Notes: generated by a model not told the origin, from the sequence alone. A stretch of DNA of 64,000 bases from Mitsuaria chitosanitabida ATCC BAA-476 = NBRC 102408 (GCF_001598255.1 NZ_BCYP01000018.1:496001-560000), one strand, 5' to 3'; shown: positions 1 to 8,659, numbered from the stretch's first letter. Numbers and translations: made by a program.

Positions 1-369
1 CGGCGGCAGGCGCAGCATCACGCGCACGACGTCGTGGGACAGGCGCTCGATGGACTGGATTCGGCAGGGCAGGGTCTTGGCCTCGGGCAGCACGACGTCG
101 CCGAGATCGTCAATCTCCAGCTCCACCGGACCGCAGGCCTGTCGCACGCAGGTGAGGATGAAGCCGTGGGCCTTGTCCTCCGCGCTCAGGCCGAGCTCGT
201 CATGCGCGGCGACCGTTTCGCCCGAGCGCACGCGCCCCTTGCACGAGCTGCAGCGGCCGGTGCGGCAGCTGTAGTCGAGTACGACGCCTTGACGCAGGGC
301 GGCGTCGAGCAACGATTCGCTGCTCTGCGCCTCGAACGTCTTGCCGCTGCTGATGGTGACGGTGTGCAT
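1..369 (-). CDS. 2Fe-2S ferredoxin domain of a CDP-6-deoxyglucoseen-reductase-like flavoprotein (3' part cut by window edge)
   Basis: The first 123 codons are present; the gene runs off the left edge. It reads as a plant-type 2Fe-2S ferredoxin domain with the cluster ligands C35-x4-C40-x2-C43 and C74. Just after it comes the beginning of a ferredoxin-reductase FAD domain (IERLSHDVVRVMLRLPP). This order, ferredoxin first and then FAD/NAD reductase, is that of the AscD/RfbI-type CDP-6-deoxy-delta-3,4-glucoseen reductases. The same label is widely given to housekeeping electron-transfer oxidoreductases in Burkholderiales, so the substrate is uncertain. The start ATG (367-369) lies 21 bases after the marR-type gene, so it is probably the last visible member of the EPS operon. 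The reductase domain itself cannot be seen. Confidence 0.8.
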   Translation of the reverse strand, partial: MHTVTISSGKTFEAQSSESLLDAALRQGVVLDYSCRTGRCSSCKGRVRSGETVAAHDELGLSAEDKAHGFILTCVRQACGPVELEIDDLGDVVLPEAKTLPCRIQSIERLSHDVVRVMLRLPP

Positions 370-390
370 CCCCGATATCTCTTGTTCTAG

Positions 391-825
391 TTAGGCACGC
401 CCGTCGTGACTCGTGGCGTCTGGAGCAACTTGATGGATCGGCCCCGCCGTGGCACTCGACGGTCCCTGTCGGGATACCTCGTCACGCAGCGCATCGATCT
501 CTCGCTGCAGTTGCTCGAACTCTGCTTCCTTGATGGCAAGGAAGCGTCGCGCCATTCGCATCTTTGCGTGAACCCCGCTCGGCGTCAGGATGTAGACATA
601 GGCGAGCTTGTTGTCCGAGCGACGAAAGTTGTTGACCTTCACCCAGCCACGGTCGATGACGGCGCGCAGGCAGTAATTGATCTTGCCCACGCTCACACCC
701 ATGCGCATCGCGAGGTCGCGCTGGTTGCTGTCGTTCTTCTGCTCAAGCTGCGAAAGCAACTCGTAGTCGAGCGCCCGACCCGGTTCGGGGTCGCGGCCTG
801 ACGTGGTCGGATCGTTCGAAGTCAT
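391..825 (-). CDS. MarR-family EPS-associated transcriptional regulator
   Basis: 144 residues. A winged helix-turn-helix lies at about residues 20-90 (YELLSQLEQKNDSNQRDLA, then GKINYCLRAVIDRGWVKV), followed by a beta wing (LAYVYILTPSGV) and a C-terminal coiled coil (about 90-120, Leu/Glu/Arg heptads). This is the pattern of the small MarR-type regulators found inside exopolysaccharide loci. It sits between the Wzz-like gene (49 bases upstream) and the 2Fe-2S reductase. A perfect 9-bp-arm palindrome lies 3-23 bases before its ATG, which suggests autoregulation. The family assignment is firm. The role in EPS control is inferred from context. Confidence 0.85.
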   Translation of the reverse strand: MTSNDPTTSGRDPEPGRALDYELLSQLEQKNDSNQRDLAMRMGVSVGKINYCLRAVIDRGWVKVNNFRRSDNKLAYVYILTPSGVHAKMRMARRFLAIKEAEFEQLQREIDALRDEVSRQGPSSATAGPIHQVAPDATSHDGRA

Positions 826-827
826 TA

Positions 828-848
828 CCCGTTCAATCGTTGAACGGG
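828..848. promoter_or_regulatory. Perfect palindrome before the marR-type gene, probable autoregulatory operator
   Basis: CCCGTTCAA-TCG-TTGAACGGG, two exact 9-base arms with a 3-base centre, ends three bases before the regulator's start codon (ATG at 825-823) and lies in the 49-base gap after the Wzz-like gene. MarR proteins bind palindromes of about this size. As RNA it would fold over the ribosome-binding region, so translational control is also possible. Confidence 0.6.
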
Positions 849-874
849 CTGGACTCTACCACGCCCCCTCCCCC

Positions 875-1996
875 TCAGTTCGCCCGTCGCCGACGCAGCT
901 CTCGTCTGGCAAAGAAGGCCGTCAGGATGAGCCCTGCAAGTACCGTCGTGACCGCCGCGATCACAGTACGCTGAGGCTTGCTCTTTCGCTCCGGGGGGGT
1001 GGCCGGATCGAGCACCTGGATCAAGGTGCCCTCGCGGGCTTCATCCATCTTCGCGATCTCGAACTGCTTTGCGTAGATCTCGAAGACGGCCTCTTGGTAT
1101 TTGAACTCGCGATACGCGGAGACGTAGTCCTGACTGCCGCTGGCTTCCATCGGGCGCTCAAACTGCGCCAGCTGGCCGCGAAGGCCGGCGAGTGCTGCCA
1201 CTTGCTGCTGCACTTCGGGTGCGCTGTCCGTCATGGTCTTCCGCAGCGTGGACAGGCGTACCTCGGTTGCGGCGATCTCCGCCTTGGTTCGTGCGTAGGC
1301 CTCGGCGGCAGCCTTTGGCTCGCTTTTCAACGCGCCTGCGGTGAAGCCGGTCTTCTGCACATCCAATTGGGCCGCTTTGAGCGCCTCCTTGGTGTGAGCC
1401 ATCTGCTGCTCGAAGAAGACGCGGCGCTGCTGGGCCTCGGTCAATGCGAGATTGTTGGTGACCCAACGAAGTTCATCGACGAAGGCATTTGCCATTTGAG
1501 CGGCCCGGGCAGGATCCTTGTCGTCGACGTCAATCGAGATCAGGTTGTCCTTCTTGCCCGCGCTGATCCGGACGCTGCTGCTCAGTTGCTTGAGCGCATC
1601 CACCCGGAACTTGGATTGGTACAAATCCATCAGTTTGAAGCGATCGATGATGCGATTGCCCACCGTCACGCTCTGCATGATCGAGATGTACTGGTCAGTC
1701 TGGCTCTTCACCGCACCGCCGCCCGCCAGGCCCGCTAGCGCACCCAGCGACGCCAAGGCGTTTGCCGCAGAGTTTTGCTGCTGCTGGGGGCTGACGATCG
1801 TCGCTCGTGCGGTGAAGGTTGGCGTGATCATCAGCGTAATGCCATAGGCCGCAATGCCGATCGCGACGGCGAGCGCGGCGATCTTGAGCCTGTGGGGTTT
1901 CACGGCCGAAGCCAACACGGAGAAGGAAATGCCGTCCTGGAAATCGTCGCCTTGGAGGCTGTTAGCGCTGGTCGAAGTCATGGTGCTGATCGACAT
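875..1996 (-). CDS. Wzz/GNVR-type chain-length determinant, polysaccharide export inner-membrane protein
   Basis: 373 residues. The Wzz N-terminal domain has a first membrane segment near residues 37-58 (IAALAVAIGIAAYGITLMI). A long periplasmic part follows, with heptad-rich helices (about 180-300), then a second membrane segment near residues 344-365 and a short basic cytoplasmic tail (RRELRRRRAN). There is no fused tyrosine-kinase domain, so it resembles the KpsE/CtrB-like or Wzz-type co-polymerases that set chain length and contact the outer-membrane exporter. The start is 3 bases after the Wza-like stop codon, so the two are translated together. Family confident; the exact polymer is unknown. 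Confidence 0.88.
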   Translation of the reverse strand: MSISTMTSTSANSLQGDDFQDGISFSVLASAVKPHRLKIAALAVAIGIAAYGITLMITPTFTARATIVSPQQQQNSAANALASLGALAGLAGGGAVKSQTDQYISIMQSVTVGNRIIDRFKLMDLYQSKFRVDALKQLSSSVRISAGKKDNLISIDVDDKDPARAAQMANAFVDELRWVTNNLALTEAQQRRVFFEQQMAHTKEALKAAQLDVQKTGFTAGALKSEPKAAAEAYARTKAEIAATEVRLSTLRKTMTDSAPEVQQQVAALAGLRGQLAQFERPMEASGSQDYVSAYREFKYQEAVFEIYAKQFEIAKMDEAREGTLIQVLDPATPPERKSKPQRTVIAAVTTVLAGLILTAFFARRELRRRRAN

Positions 1997-1999
1997 ATC

Positions 2000-4072
2000 T
2001 CAGTTCTTGATCGTCTTCAGCGCCGCGGCACCCAGACCGAATTGATAGAGGATCTGCGTCCAGTCCTTCGCTTCCTGGATGAACGTGGTCTTGTTCATCT
2101 CTTCCGGCACGAAGACGGTGTCGCCCGGCAGCGCCTGCAGGCCTGTCAGGTTGGAGCCGAAGCCCAGCCAGCCGCTGCTCGACTGCTTGGCGCTCACCAC
2201 TGTGCCATTCGCGCGGATGACGAAGGTGCCGGACGAATCCGCGCCTCGCGTCGGGCCGCCCGCCAGCTTCAGGATGTCGTCCACCGACGCGCCGTCGTTC
2301 AGCAAGAAGCTGCCGCCATTGAACACGCTGCCGAACACGCCCACCGTCATCGGACGGTTGGGGATCAGCAGGCGGTCGCCGTCCTCGACGGTCAGGGCCG
2401 GCAGTTGCTTCGCATTGGTTTCCAGCTGGAGCACGACACGGCCCGTCGGGCGCACCGCACGCAGGCGGTTGACGAGGCGCTCGGTGCTGGCGGCGCGCTG
2501 GGCGTTGGCGGCGGCCTCGTCGGCGGATGCGGCGCGCTGCGTCGTCGCGTACTTCGTCAGCTCGGTCTCCATGTCGCGCAGCGCGCGGTCATAGTTTTCC
2601 TGCTGGGACTGGCGCACGCTCTCGCGCGAGAAGTCGGTACCGAAGACATAAGCCTGCGGCGTCAGGCCGCCCGCGGCCTGGATCGCGTCGGGCAGCGTGG
2701 CCGTCGGCGGCAGCACGTACTCGCCGGGCTTGGCGACTTCGCCTTCGACCGTCACGCGCTTGTACTGCTTGTACTGCGGGATCGCGGTGTTGACGCTGCT
2801 GAACACGCGCAGAACGTCGCCGTTCACCACCGAGGCCTTGGCTTGCGCCGGCAGGGCCAGTTCGACCACGCGCTTGTCGGTGCGCTCGCTCAGACGCTCG
2901 ACCGACACGCGGGTGCGGTCGGCCACGGCATTCACGCCGCCGGCCATGGCCAGCACGTCATCGACCGTCTCGCCCGGCTTGAGCTCGACGATCGACTGCT
3001 TGTTCACGCTACCCAGCACCGCGACCTGCGGGCCGACGGCGCCGATGTGGATCACGTCCTCGGCTTGCAGCGCGCGGTCACTGGACTTGTCGCCCTTGAG
3101 CAGCAGGTCGTAGGCGTCGAAGGTCGCGACGGTGCGGCCGTTGCGGCGCAATTCGATCTGGCGGAAGCTGCCGGCCGCCGACGGGCCACCCGCACGCACC
3201 AGCGCATTGACGATCGTGGCCAGGCTGCTGACCGTGTACGCGCCGGGCTTCGCGGTGAAGCCGGTCACGTAGATGCGGATCGAGCGCAGCTTGCCCAGCG
3301 AGGTGCTGACCTGGAAGTTCTTGAAGACCTGACCGAAGCGGTTGCGCACGACCTCGTTGAGGTCGCCGTAGCGCACGCCCGCCACCAGCACCGGACCGAC
3401 ACGCGGGATGGTGATGCGGCCGGAGCGGTCGACGGTCAGGCGCATGTCGGCGTCGACCGAGCCCCAGGCGGTGACCTGGATCTCGTCGCCGATGCCGATC
3501 AGGTAGTCGGCCGGCGCCATGCGCGGGCCGTCGGCATCGCCGTTCAGGCCGCGCTGTTGCTGGGAGTCGTCCAGCATCAGGTCGTAACCGAGTCGGCGGA
3601 TGACCATCTCGGGCGAAATGACCTTGGTGGTGACGACGCCCGACTGTTGCTGTTGCTGGCGCAGCAGGTAGAGGTTGGGATTGTCCTGGTCGAGGTCGGC
3701 GCGCTTGAGCTGGTCGATGACCTCGGGATCCTTCAGGTCGATGCCCAGGAGCTTGTTGACGTAGATCTCGAACTCGCCCGGCACGTAGCGGTCACGCTTG
3801 CGGGTTTCCTTGCCGGTTTGCGTCGAAGCGGCCGTCGACTGCGAGGACGTGTCCTGCGTCGTGCGGTTCGACGAGTTCAGCTTCACCGGGCCGGTGCTGT
3901 CGCTGGACGACTCGTACATCGACGACAGCGTCGAGCCGGTGGTCTGCGCCATGGCGGAGCCCACCGTCAGGCAGGCCATGAGGACCGCGAGCGCCTGTCG
4001 CGCGAAACGGGGCCGGCCAATGGTCGTTGTTCTTGCGGCCGGGGAAAGGGCGCGTTGGGCGCGAAGTTCCAT
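2000..4072 (-). CDS. Wza-like polysaccharide export protein with SLBB domains
   Basis: 690 residues. The N-terminus is a signal peptide ending near AMA-Q (residue about 42), with no lipobox, unlike the E. coli Wza lipoprotein. A poly-export domain follows (about 195-275; ADYLIGIGDEIQVTAWG, then FKNFQVSTSLG). After that come several SLBB repeats (RIYVTGFTAKPGAYTVSSL, KRVTVEGEVAKPGEYVLPP, MTVGVFGSVFNGGSFLL) and a helical C-terminus. It is longer than E. coli Wza (about 380) because of the extra SLBB units. The start at 4072 was chosen because it has an AAGGTGA ribosome site about 8 bases upstream and precedes the signal peptide. The open frame continues far upstream but has no homology. First gene of the visible EPS operon. 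Confidence 0.9.
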   Translation of the reverse strand: MELRAQRALSPAARTTTIGRPRFARQALAVLMACLTVGSAMAQTTGSTLSSMYESSSDSTGPVKLNSSNRTTQDTSSQSTAASTQTGKETRKRDRYVPGEFEIYVNKLLGIDLKDPEVIDQLKRADLDQDNPNLYLLRQQQQQSGVVTTKVISPEMVIRRLGYDLMLDDSQQQRGLNGDADGPRMAPADYLIGIGDEIQVTAWGSVDADMRLTVDRSGRITIPRVGPVLVAGVRYGDLNEVVRNRFGQVFKNFQVSTSLGKLRSIRIYVTGFTAKPGAYTVSSLATIVNALVRAGGPSAAGSFRQIELRRNGRTVATFDAYDLLLKGDKSSDRALQAEDVIHIGAVGPQVAVLGSVNKQSIVELKPGETVDDVLAMAGGVNAVADRTRVSVERLSERTDKRVVELALPAQAKASVVNGDVLRVFSSVNTAIPQYKQYKRVTVEGEVAKPGEYVLPPTATLPDAIQAAGGLTPQAYVFGTDFSRESVRQSQQENYDRALRDMETELTKYATTQRAASADEAAANAQRAASTERLVNRLRAVRPTGRVVLQLETNAKQLPALTVEDGDRLLIPNRPMTVGVFGSVFNGGSFLLNDGASVDDILKLAGGPTRGADSSGTFVIRANGTVVSAKQSSSGWLGFGSNLTGLQALPGDTVFVPEEMNKTTFIQEAKDWTQILYQFGLGAAALKTIKN

Positions 4073-4191
4073 GCGTGATCTCACCTTGGGATGGGCTTTG
4101 CCGCCGATGGCCAGGATGCCCGGTCGACAAGCGCGGCATTCTATGTGAGCCGTGTTGCGCCAAAACCGCCGGGATTCGCACGACGCCTCGT

Positions 4192-4197
4192 TACACT
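4192..4197 (+). promoter_or_regulatory. -10-like hexamer TACACT just before the glycosyltransferase gene
   Basis: TACACT ends 7 bases before the ATG at 4205, and no Shine-Dalgarno sequence is visible. If it is used, transcription would begin at or next to the start codon (leaderless mRNA). I see no convincing -35 hexamer. Confidence 0.35.
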
Positions 4198-4204
4198 GCC
4201 GCGC

Positions 4205-5332
4205 ATGCTGTATCTGCTCATCCCGTTCGCGCTCGCGGCGGTGATCACTCTCTACGTGGTGCATTCGTCGACCGTGCATGGGCACCTGTCGGCCGACCAC
4301 GATCTGTCCGGGCCGCAGAAGTTCCACGCCCGGCCCGTGCCCCGCATCGGCGGCGTCGGCATCTTCGCCGGCCTGGCTGGCATGGTGGCGCTGGCCTTCG
4401 CGCTGGGGCACCCCCAGGCCCGGATGGGTGGGCTGCTGCTGCTGTGCGGCATCCCGGCCTTCGCCGCCGGCCTGATCGAGGACTTCACCAAGCGCGTTTC
4501 CCCCGGCAAGCGGCTGTTGGCGACCGCGGTGTCCGCCGCGCTCGGCTGCTGGGTCCTCGGCGCCATGATCACCCGCACCGACATCCCCGGCCTGGACCTC
4601 ATCGTCGCCACGACGGTCGGCGCCGTCCTCGCCACCGTCTTCACCGTGGCGGGCGTGGCCAACTCGGTCAACATCATCGACGGCTTCAACGGCCTGTCCT
4701 CGATGTGCGTCAGCCTGATGCTGCTGACCTTCGCCTACGTCGCCTACCAGGTCGGCGACACCGAGATCGCCCTGTGGTCGCTGGCCGGCGTCGGCGCCAT
4801 CCTGGGCTTCTTCGTCTGGAACTATCCGGCCGGCCTGATCTTCCTGGGCGACGGCGGTGCCTACTTCATGGGCTTCTACCTGGCGGAGATCGGCATCCTG
4901 CTGATCCACCGTCATCAGGAGGTCTCGCCGCTGTTCGCGCTGATGGTGTGCATCTACCCGGTCTTCGAGACGCTGTTCTCGATCTACCGCCGCCGCTTCC
5001 TGCGCAACACCAACCCGGGCGACCCGGATGGCATCCATCTGCACTCGCTGATCTACCGTCGGCTGATGCGTTGGGCGCTGGGCGCCCGCGACGCGCGACT
5101 GATGACGCGCCGGAACTCGATGACCGCGCCCTACCTGTGGACGCTGTGCATCTCCTCGCTGGCGCCGGCCCTGCTGTTCTGGGACTCGACGCCCATGATC
5201 GCCGCCTGCATGGTGCTGTTCGGGGTGTTCTACGTCGCGCTGTACTGGCGCATCGTCCGCTTCCGCACCCCCAAGTGGCTGGTCTTCCGCGGCGATCAGC
5301 GCAAGCTGCCCGTCGACCCGCAGAACCACTGA
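4205..5332 (+). CDS. WecA/MraY-family undecaprenyl-phosphate sugar-1-phosphate transferase
   Basis: 375 residues and about ten membrane segments. Family motifs are present: the substrate loop HDLSGPQKFHARPVPRIGG (about residues 29-47), NSVNIIDGFNGLS in the middle, FLGDGGAYFMG, and a histidine-rich cytoplasmic loop (DGIHLHSLIYRR). These are the Mg-binding aspartates and sugar-nucleotide loop of the polyprenyl-phosphate hexosamine-1-phosphate transferases, which load the first sugar on the lipid carrier at the inner membrane. It diverges from the Wza-like gene, so a role in the same exopolysaccharide is likely; O-antigen or common-antigen synthesis is possible. The ATG at 4205 was chosen because the first helix starts there. 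The frame is open further upstream. Confidence 0.88.
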   Translation: MLYLLIPFALAAVITLYVVHSSTVHGHLSADHDLSGPQKFHARPVPRIGGVGIFAGLAGMVALAFALGHPQARMGGLLLLCGIPAFAAGLIEDFTKRVSPGKRLLATAVSAALGCWVLGAMITRTDIPGLDLIVATTVGAVLATVFTVAGVANSVNIIDGFNGLSSMCVSLMLLTFAYVAYQVGDTEIALWSLAGVGAILGFFVWNYPAGLIFLGDGGAYFMGFYLAEIGILLIHRHQEVSPLFALMVCIYPVFETLFSIYRRRFLRNTNPGDPDGIHLHSLIYRRLMRWALGARDARLMTRRNSMTAPYLWTLCISSLAPALLFWDSTPMIAACMVLFGVFYVALYWRIVRFRTPKWLVFRGDQRKLPVDPQNH

Positions 5333-5402
5333 TTCTTCCCGGATTCCGGGCGTGTCCGACCCGCCCTCCGTGGTTTCCCGGGGCCTCACGAGGGCCTTGG
5401 GC

Positions 5403-5408
5403 GATAAT
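5403..5408 (+). promoter_or_regulatory. -10-like hexamer GATAAT just before rhlE
   Basis: GATAAT ends 9 bases before the ATG at 5418. No ribosome-binding site lies between them, so a leaderless or nearly leaderless transcript is suggested. No matching -35 box is obvious. Confidence 0.35.
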
Positions 5409-5417
5409 CCGCCGCTT

Positions 5418-6968
5418 ATGACCGACACCACCCCGACGCCAAGCCCGCGTTTCGACACGCTGCCGCTGAACCCCAAGCTGCTCCGTGCCGTCGACGACCA
5501 GGGCTACGCGACGATGACGCCCATCCAGGCCAAGGCGATCCCGATCGTCCTGTCCGGCCGCGACGTGATGGGCGCCGCCCAGACCGGCACCGGCAAGACC
5601 GCCGCGTTCTCGATCCCGCTGCTGCAGCGCATGCTCAAGCATGAGAACGCCTCGATGTCGCCCGCCCGGCACCCGGTCCGCGCCCTCGTGCTGGCCCCGA
5701 CCCGCGAGCTCGCCGACCAGGTCGCCAACAACGTCAAGGCCTACGCCAAGCACACCCAGCTGCGCGTGGCCTGCGTCTTCGGCGGCGTCGACATGAAGCC
5801 CCAGACGCTGCAGCTCAAGGGCGGCGTCGAGGTCCTGATCGCCACCCCCGGCCGCCTGCTCGACCACATCGAGGCCAAGAACGCCGTGCTGAACCAGGTC
5901 GAGTACGTCGTCCTCGACGAGGCCGACCGCATGCTGGACATCGGCTTCCTGCCCGACCTGCAGCGCATCCTCAGCTACCTGCCCAAGACCCGCCAGACGC
6001 TGCTGTTCTCGGCGACCTTCTCGCCCGAGATCAAGAAGCTGGCCCAGAGCTATCTGCAGGATCCGGAGCTGGTCGAGGTCGCCCGTCCGAACGCGACGGC
6101 ATCGACCGTCGAGCAGCGCTTCTTCAGCGTCGACGATGACGACAAGCGCGCCGCCGTCCAGCAGTTGCTGCGTCAGCGCGAGATCAAGCAGTCCATCGTC
6201 TTCGTGAACTCCAAGCTGGGCGCGGCGCGTCTGGCGCGTGCCTTCGAGCGAGACGGCCTGAAGACCGCGGCGCTGCACGGCGACAAGTCTCAGGACGAGC
6301 GCCTGAAGTCGCTGGAGGCCTTCAAGCGCGGCGAGGTCGAGCTGCTGGTCGCGACCGACGTCGCCGCCCGCGGCCTGGACATCGCCGACCTGCCGGCCGT
6401 CTTCAACTTCGACGTGCCCTTCAACGCCGAGGACTACGTGCACCGCATCGGCCGTACCGGCCGGGCCGGCGCCTCGGGCCTGGCCTTCACGCTGGTGACC
6501 AAGGCCGACGCGCGTCTGGTCGGCGAGATCGAGAAGCTCATCAAGAAGAAGCTGGACCTGGAGCCGATCGAGCTCGAGGGCAGCCGTCGCCGCTTCAGCG
6601 GTGAGCGCGGTGAGCGCGGTGAGCGCAGCGACCGTGGTGATCGTGGGGACCGCGGCGATCGCGGTGGTGATCGTGGCGAGCGCGAAGGTGGCGGCGAGCG
6701 CCGCGACTTCCGTCGTGAGCGCGAGGACCGCCGCGACGAAGCCTATGGCTCGTCGGCCCCGTATCGCGCGCCCCAGCGCCAGGCGGCCTACGACCCCTTG
6801 TTCGACAAGCCCTATGAATCCAGCGAGCGCGCCGAGGTGCCCTCGTGGGAGAAGGGGCAGGCCGCGGCCGCGCGTGGTGGCGTGTCGGCCAACATCAAGC
6901 CCAAGAAGAAGGTCGCCGCGCTGTTCGGCGCCAAGAAGCCGCCGATCACGGCGGACAGCGAGTCCTGA
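5418..6968 (+). CDS. rhlE: DEAD-box ATP-dependent RNA helicase RhlE
   Basis: 516 residues. The Q motif lies near the N-terminus (FDTLPLNPKLLRAV, then TPIQAKAIPI). Motif I is AQTGTGKT (54-61), motif II is DEAD (167-170), then SAT and the C-terminal helicase motifs ATDVAARGLDI and HRIGRTGRAG. The protein ends in a low-complexity Arg/Gly/Asp/Glu tail (about residues 390-435; runs of GER, GDR), encoded by 9-base tandem repeats near 6600-6680, and a basic end (KPKKKVAALFG). RhlE unwinds RNA in ribosome assembly and in the RNase E degradosome; the tail is the likely RNA-binding part. The start was set at 5418 because the Q motif follows directly; an earlier in-frame ATG (5352) lies upstream of the -10-like hexamer. 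Confidence 0.95.
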   Translation: MTDTTPTPSPRFDTLPLNPKLLRAVDDQGYATMTPIQAKAIPIVLSGRDVMGAAQTGTGKTAAFSIPLLQRMLKHENASMSPARHPVRALVLAPTRELADQVANNVKAYAKHTQLRVACVFGGVDMKPQTLQLKGGVEVLIATPGRLLDHIEAKNAVLNQVEYVVLDEADRMLDIGFLPDLQRILSYLPKTRQTLLFSATFSPEIKKLAQSYLQDPELVEVARPNATASTVEQRFFSVDDDDKRAAVQQLLRQREIKQSIVFVNSKLGAARLARAFERDGLKTAALHGDKSQDERLKSLEAFKRGEVELLVATDVAARGLDIADLPAVFNFDVPFNAEDYVHRIGRTGRAGASGLAFTLVTKADARLVGEIEKLIKKKLDLEPIELEGSRRRFSGERGERGERSDRGDRGDRGDRGGDRGEREGGGERRDFRREREDRRDEAYGSSAPYRAPQRQAAYDPLFDKPYESSERAEVPSWEKGQAAAARGGVSANIKPKKKVAALFGAKKPPITADSES

Positions 6969-7010
6969 TCACGCCTGCGGCGCCCGACGCGGCGCCTATG
7001 CGAGAGGAAG

Positions 7011-7036
7011 CGGTCGGCATTCGCCGGCCGTTTGCA
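7011..7036. terminator. Hairpin between the convergent rhlE and methyltransferase genes
   Basis: CGGTCGGC-ATTC-GCCGGCCG (one G-T pair) followed by TTTGCATTT on the plus strand, 42 bases after the rhlE stop. The T-tract is broken, so termination may be weak. Confidence 0.45.
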
Positions 7037-7085
7037 TTTCAGCGCCCCGGGTTCCGGCTCGACCTTCGGAGCCGGTCGCTCGGGC

Positions 7086-7892
7086 TCAGCGCGCGCCGAG
7101 GATCGCGAACACCGCCGGCACCTTGTCGGGGAGGGCCTTCGGCGCCTGGCGCCAGTCCGCCACCGTCGCCGAGTGCGTCCACGCGCTCTTCAGGCTCAGC
7201 CCGCAGCTGACCGACAGCAGCGTGCCCGGCTTGAGCGTCGTCAGCAGCGCCTGCAGCAGCGCGCCGTTGCGATAGGGCGTCTCGATCATCAGCTGGGTCT
7301 GCTGCTCGCGGGCGGAGAACGCGTCGAGCGCCTTGATGCGCGCGGTGCGTTCGGCTGCCTCCAGCGGCAGATAACCGACGAAGGCGAAGCTCTGGCCGTT
7401 CAGGCCGCTGGAGGCGAGTGCCATCAGCAGCGAACTCGGTCCGGTCAGCGGCACGACCTCGATGCCCGCGGCATGCGCGGCGGCGACCAGCTTGGCGCCC
7501 GGATCGGCCACCGCGGGCATGCCCGCCTCCGAGATCAGTCCCATGTCCTGGCCGAGGTCCATCGCGGGTGTCAGCAGCGCCAGCCACTGCTTCTCCTCGC
7601 TGGAGGAGGCGATGGCGGCGTTGGCCGCCGGGCCGCGGCCCTTGGGCGGTCGCGGCAGTTCCTCGATGCGCTGCTCCTGCAATGGGAGGGCAAGCGGATG
7701 GATCGCGCCGACGCGCTTCAGGAAGGCGCGCGTGGTCTTGGCGTTCTCCGCCGCCCAATGGGTGATGGCCGCGGCGCGCGCGATCACCGCATCGGGCAGG
7801 ACCTCGCGCAGATCGACTTCCTGGCCGTCCATGCCGAAGTCGAGGGTGTTGGGAACGAGGTAGAGGTGGCCGCGGGTCATCGGAATGTCCAT
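7086..7892 (-). CDS. SAM-dependent methyltransferase, tetrapyrrole methylase/RsmI-like family
   Basis: 268 residues. It starts with the family opening (GHLYLVPNTLDFG) and contains the SAM-binding pieces GLISEAGMPAVADPGAKLVAAA (about 125-146) and VPLTGPSSLLMALASSGLNGQSFAFVGYLP (about 152-181). This resembles RsmI (16S rRNA 2'-O-methyltransferase). However, it lacks the usual RsmI N-terminal pattern and belongs to a divergent paralogous group common in Burkholderiales, so rRNA methylation is not assured. Two in-frame ATGs (7892 and 7880) are possible; neither has a good ribosome site. It follows maf on the same strand with an 85-base gap. Confidence 0.8.
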   Translation of the reverse strand: MDIPMTRGHLYLVPNTLDFGMDGQEVDLREVLPDAVIARAAAITHWAAENAKTTRAFLKRVGAIHPLALPLQEQRIEELPRPPKGRGPAANAAIASSSEEKQWLALLTPAMDLGQDMGLISEAGMPAVADPGAKLVAAAHAAGIEVVPLTGPSSLLMALASSGLNGQSFAFVGYLPLEAAERTARIKALDAFSAREQQTQLMIETPYRNGALLQALLTTLKPGTLLSVSCGLSLKSAWTHSATVADWRQAPKALPDKVPAVFAILGAR

Positions 7893-7977
7893 CGAAGGAA
7901 GGGGGAGGGATCGGCGTCGGCTGCGAGGCCTGCTGCGTGGCGGGGTGTCGGCGAATGGGGGCTGAACGGCCTTCGGC

Positions 7978-8580
7978 TCAGGGCAGCCGGGCGAGCACGT
8001 CGAGTCCGCCTCGGCGCAGCATCGCCGCCGTGCGGATCAGCGGAAGGCCGATCAGCGCGGTCGGGTCGTCGGAGTCGATGGCGTCCAGCAGGGCGATGCC
8101 CAGGCCTTCGGCCTTGGCGCTGCCGGCGCAGTCGTAGGGCTGTTCGGCGCGCAGGTAGCGCTCGATGTGGTCGTCGCTCAGGTCGCGGAAGCGGACCCGG
8201 ACCGGCGCCAGGTCCTCCGCGACGAAGCCTGTCTCCACGCAGACCACGGCCAGCGCGGTCTGGAAGATCACCGTGCGGCCACGCATCGCCCGCAGCTGCG
8301 CGACGGCGCGCTCGTGCGTCCCGGGCTTGCCGAGCGGCTGGCCATCGAGATCGGCGACCTGATCGGAGCCGATCACCAGCGCGCCCGGGAAACGCGTGGC
8401 GATGGCCCGGGCCTTGGCCAGTGCCAGTCGGCGGGCGAGCGCCTCGGGCGTCTCGCCAGAGTGGGGCGTCTCGTCGACATCGGGGGCGGCGGTCTCGAAG
8501 GGCACGCGCAGGCGCTCCAGCAGCTCGCGCCGGTAGCGGGAGGTGGAGCCCAGGATCAGCGGGCGGGGCAGGGCGGTCAT
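7978..8580 (-). CDS. maf: Maf family nucleotide pyrophosphatase (YceF-like)
   Basis: 200 residues, normal for the family. The N-terminal GSTSRYRRELLERL phosphate-binding segment, DVDETPHSGE, SDQVADLDGQPLGKPG and the C-terminal YDCAGSAKAEGLG all match Maf proteins. These hydrolyse non-canonical or modified nucleoside triphosphates; the YceF subgroup acts on m7GTP. Its position divergent from yceD-rpmF matches the yceF-yceD-rpmF arrangement known from other proteobacteria, which supports YceF over the other Maf paralogue (YhdE). The true ATG is at 8580. Open frame upstream of it is antisense to yceD and plsX and is not coding. Confidence 0.92.
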   Translation of the reverse strand: MTALPRPLILGSTSRYRRELLERLRVPFETAAPDVDETPHSGETPEALARRLALAKARAIATRFPGALVIGSDQVADLDGQPLGKPGTHERAVAQLRAMRGRTVIFQTALAVVCVETGFVAEDLAPVRVRFRDLSDDHIERYLRAEQPYDCAGSAKAEGLGIALLDAIDSDDPTALIGLPLIRTAAMLRRGGLDVLARLP

Positions 8581-8659
8581 GGGCCGGGATTCTCCCATCG
8601 GGCCGGCGCCCGGCGCGGGTGCGACGTGGGTATCCGATCCCGCGCGTGGAGGGGGCTCG

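Noticed and set aside
4073-5476. N-terminal extension of the Wza-like gene into a frame of over 1100 codons
   Set aside because: The extension is antisense to the WecA-like gene; a signal peptide and ribosome site mark the start at 4072.
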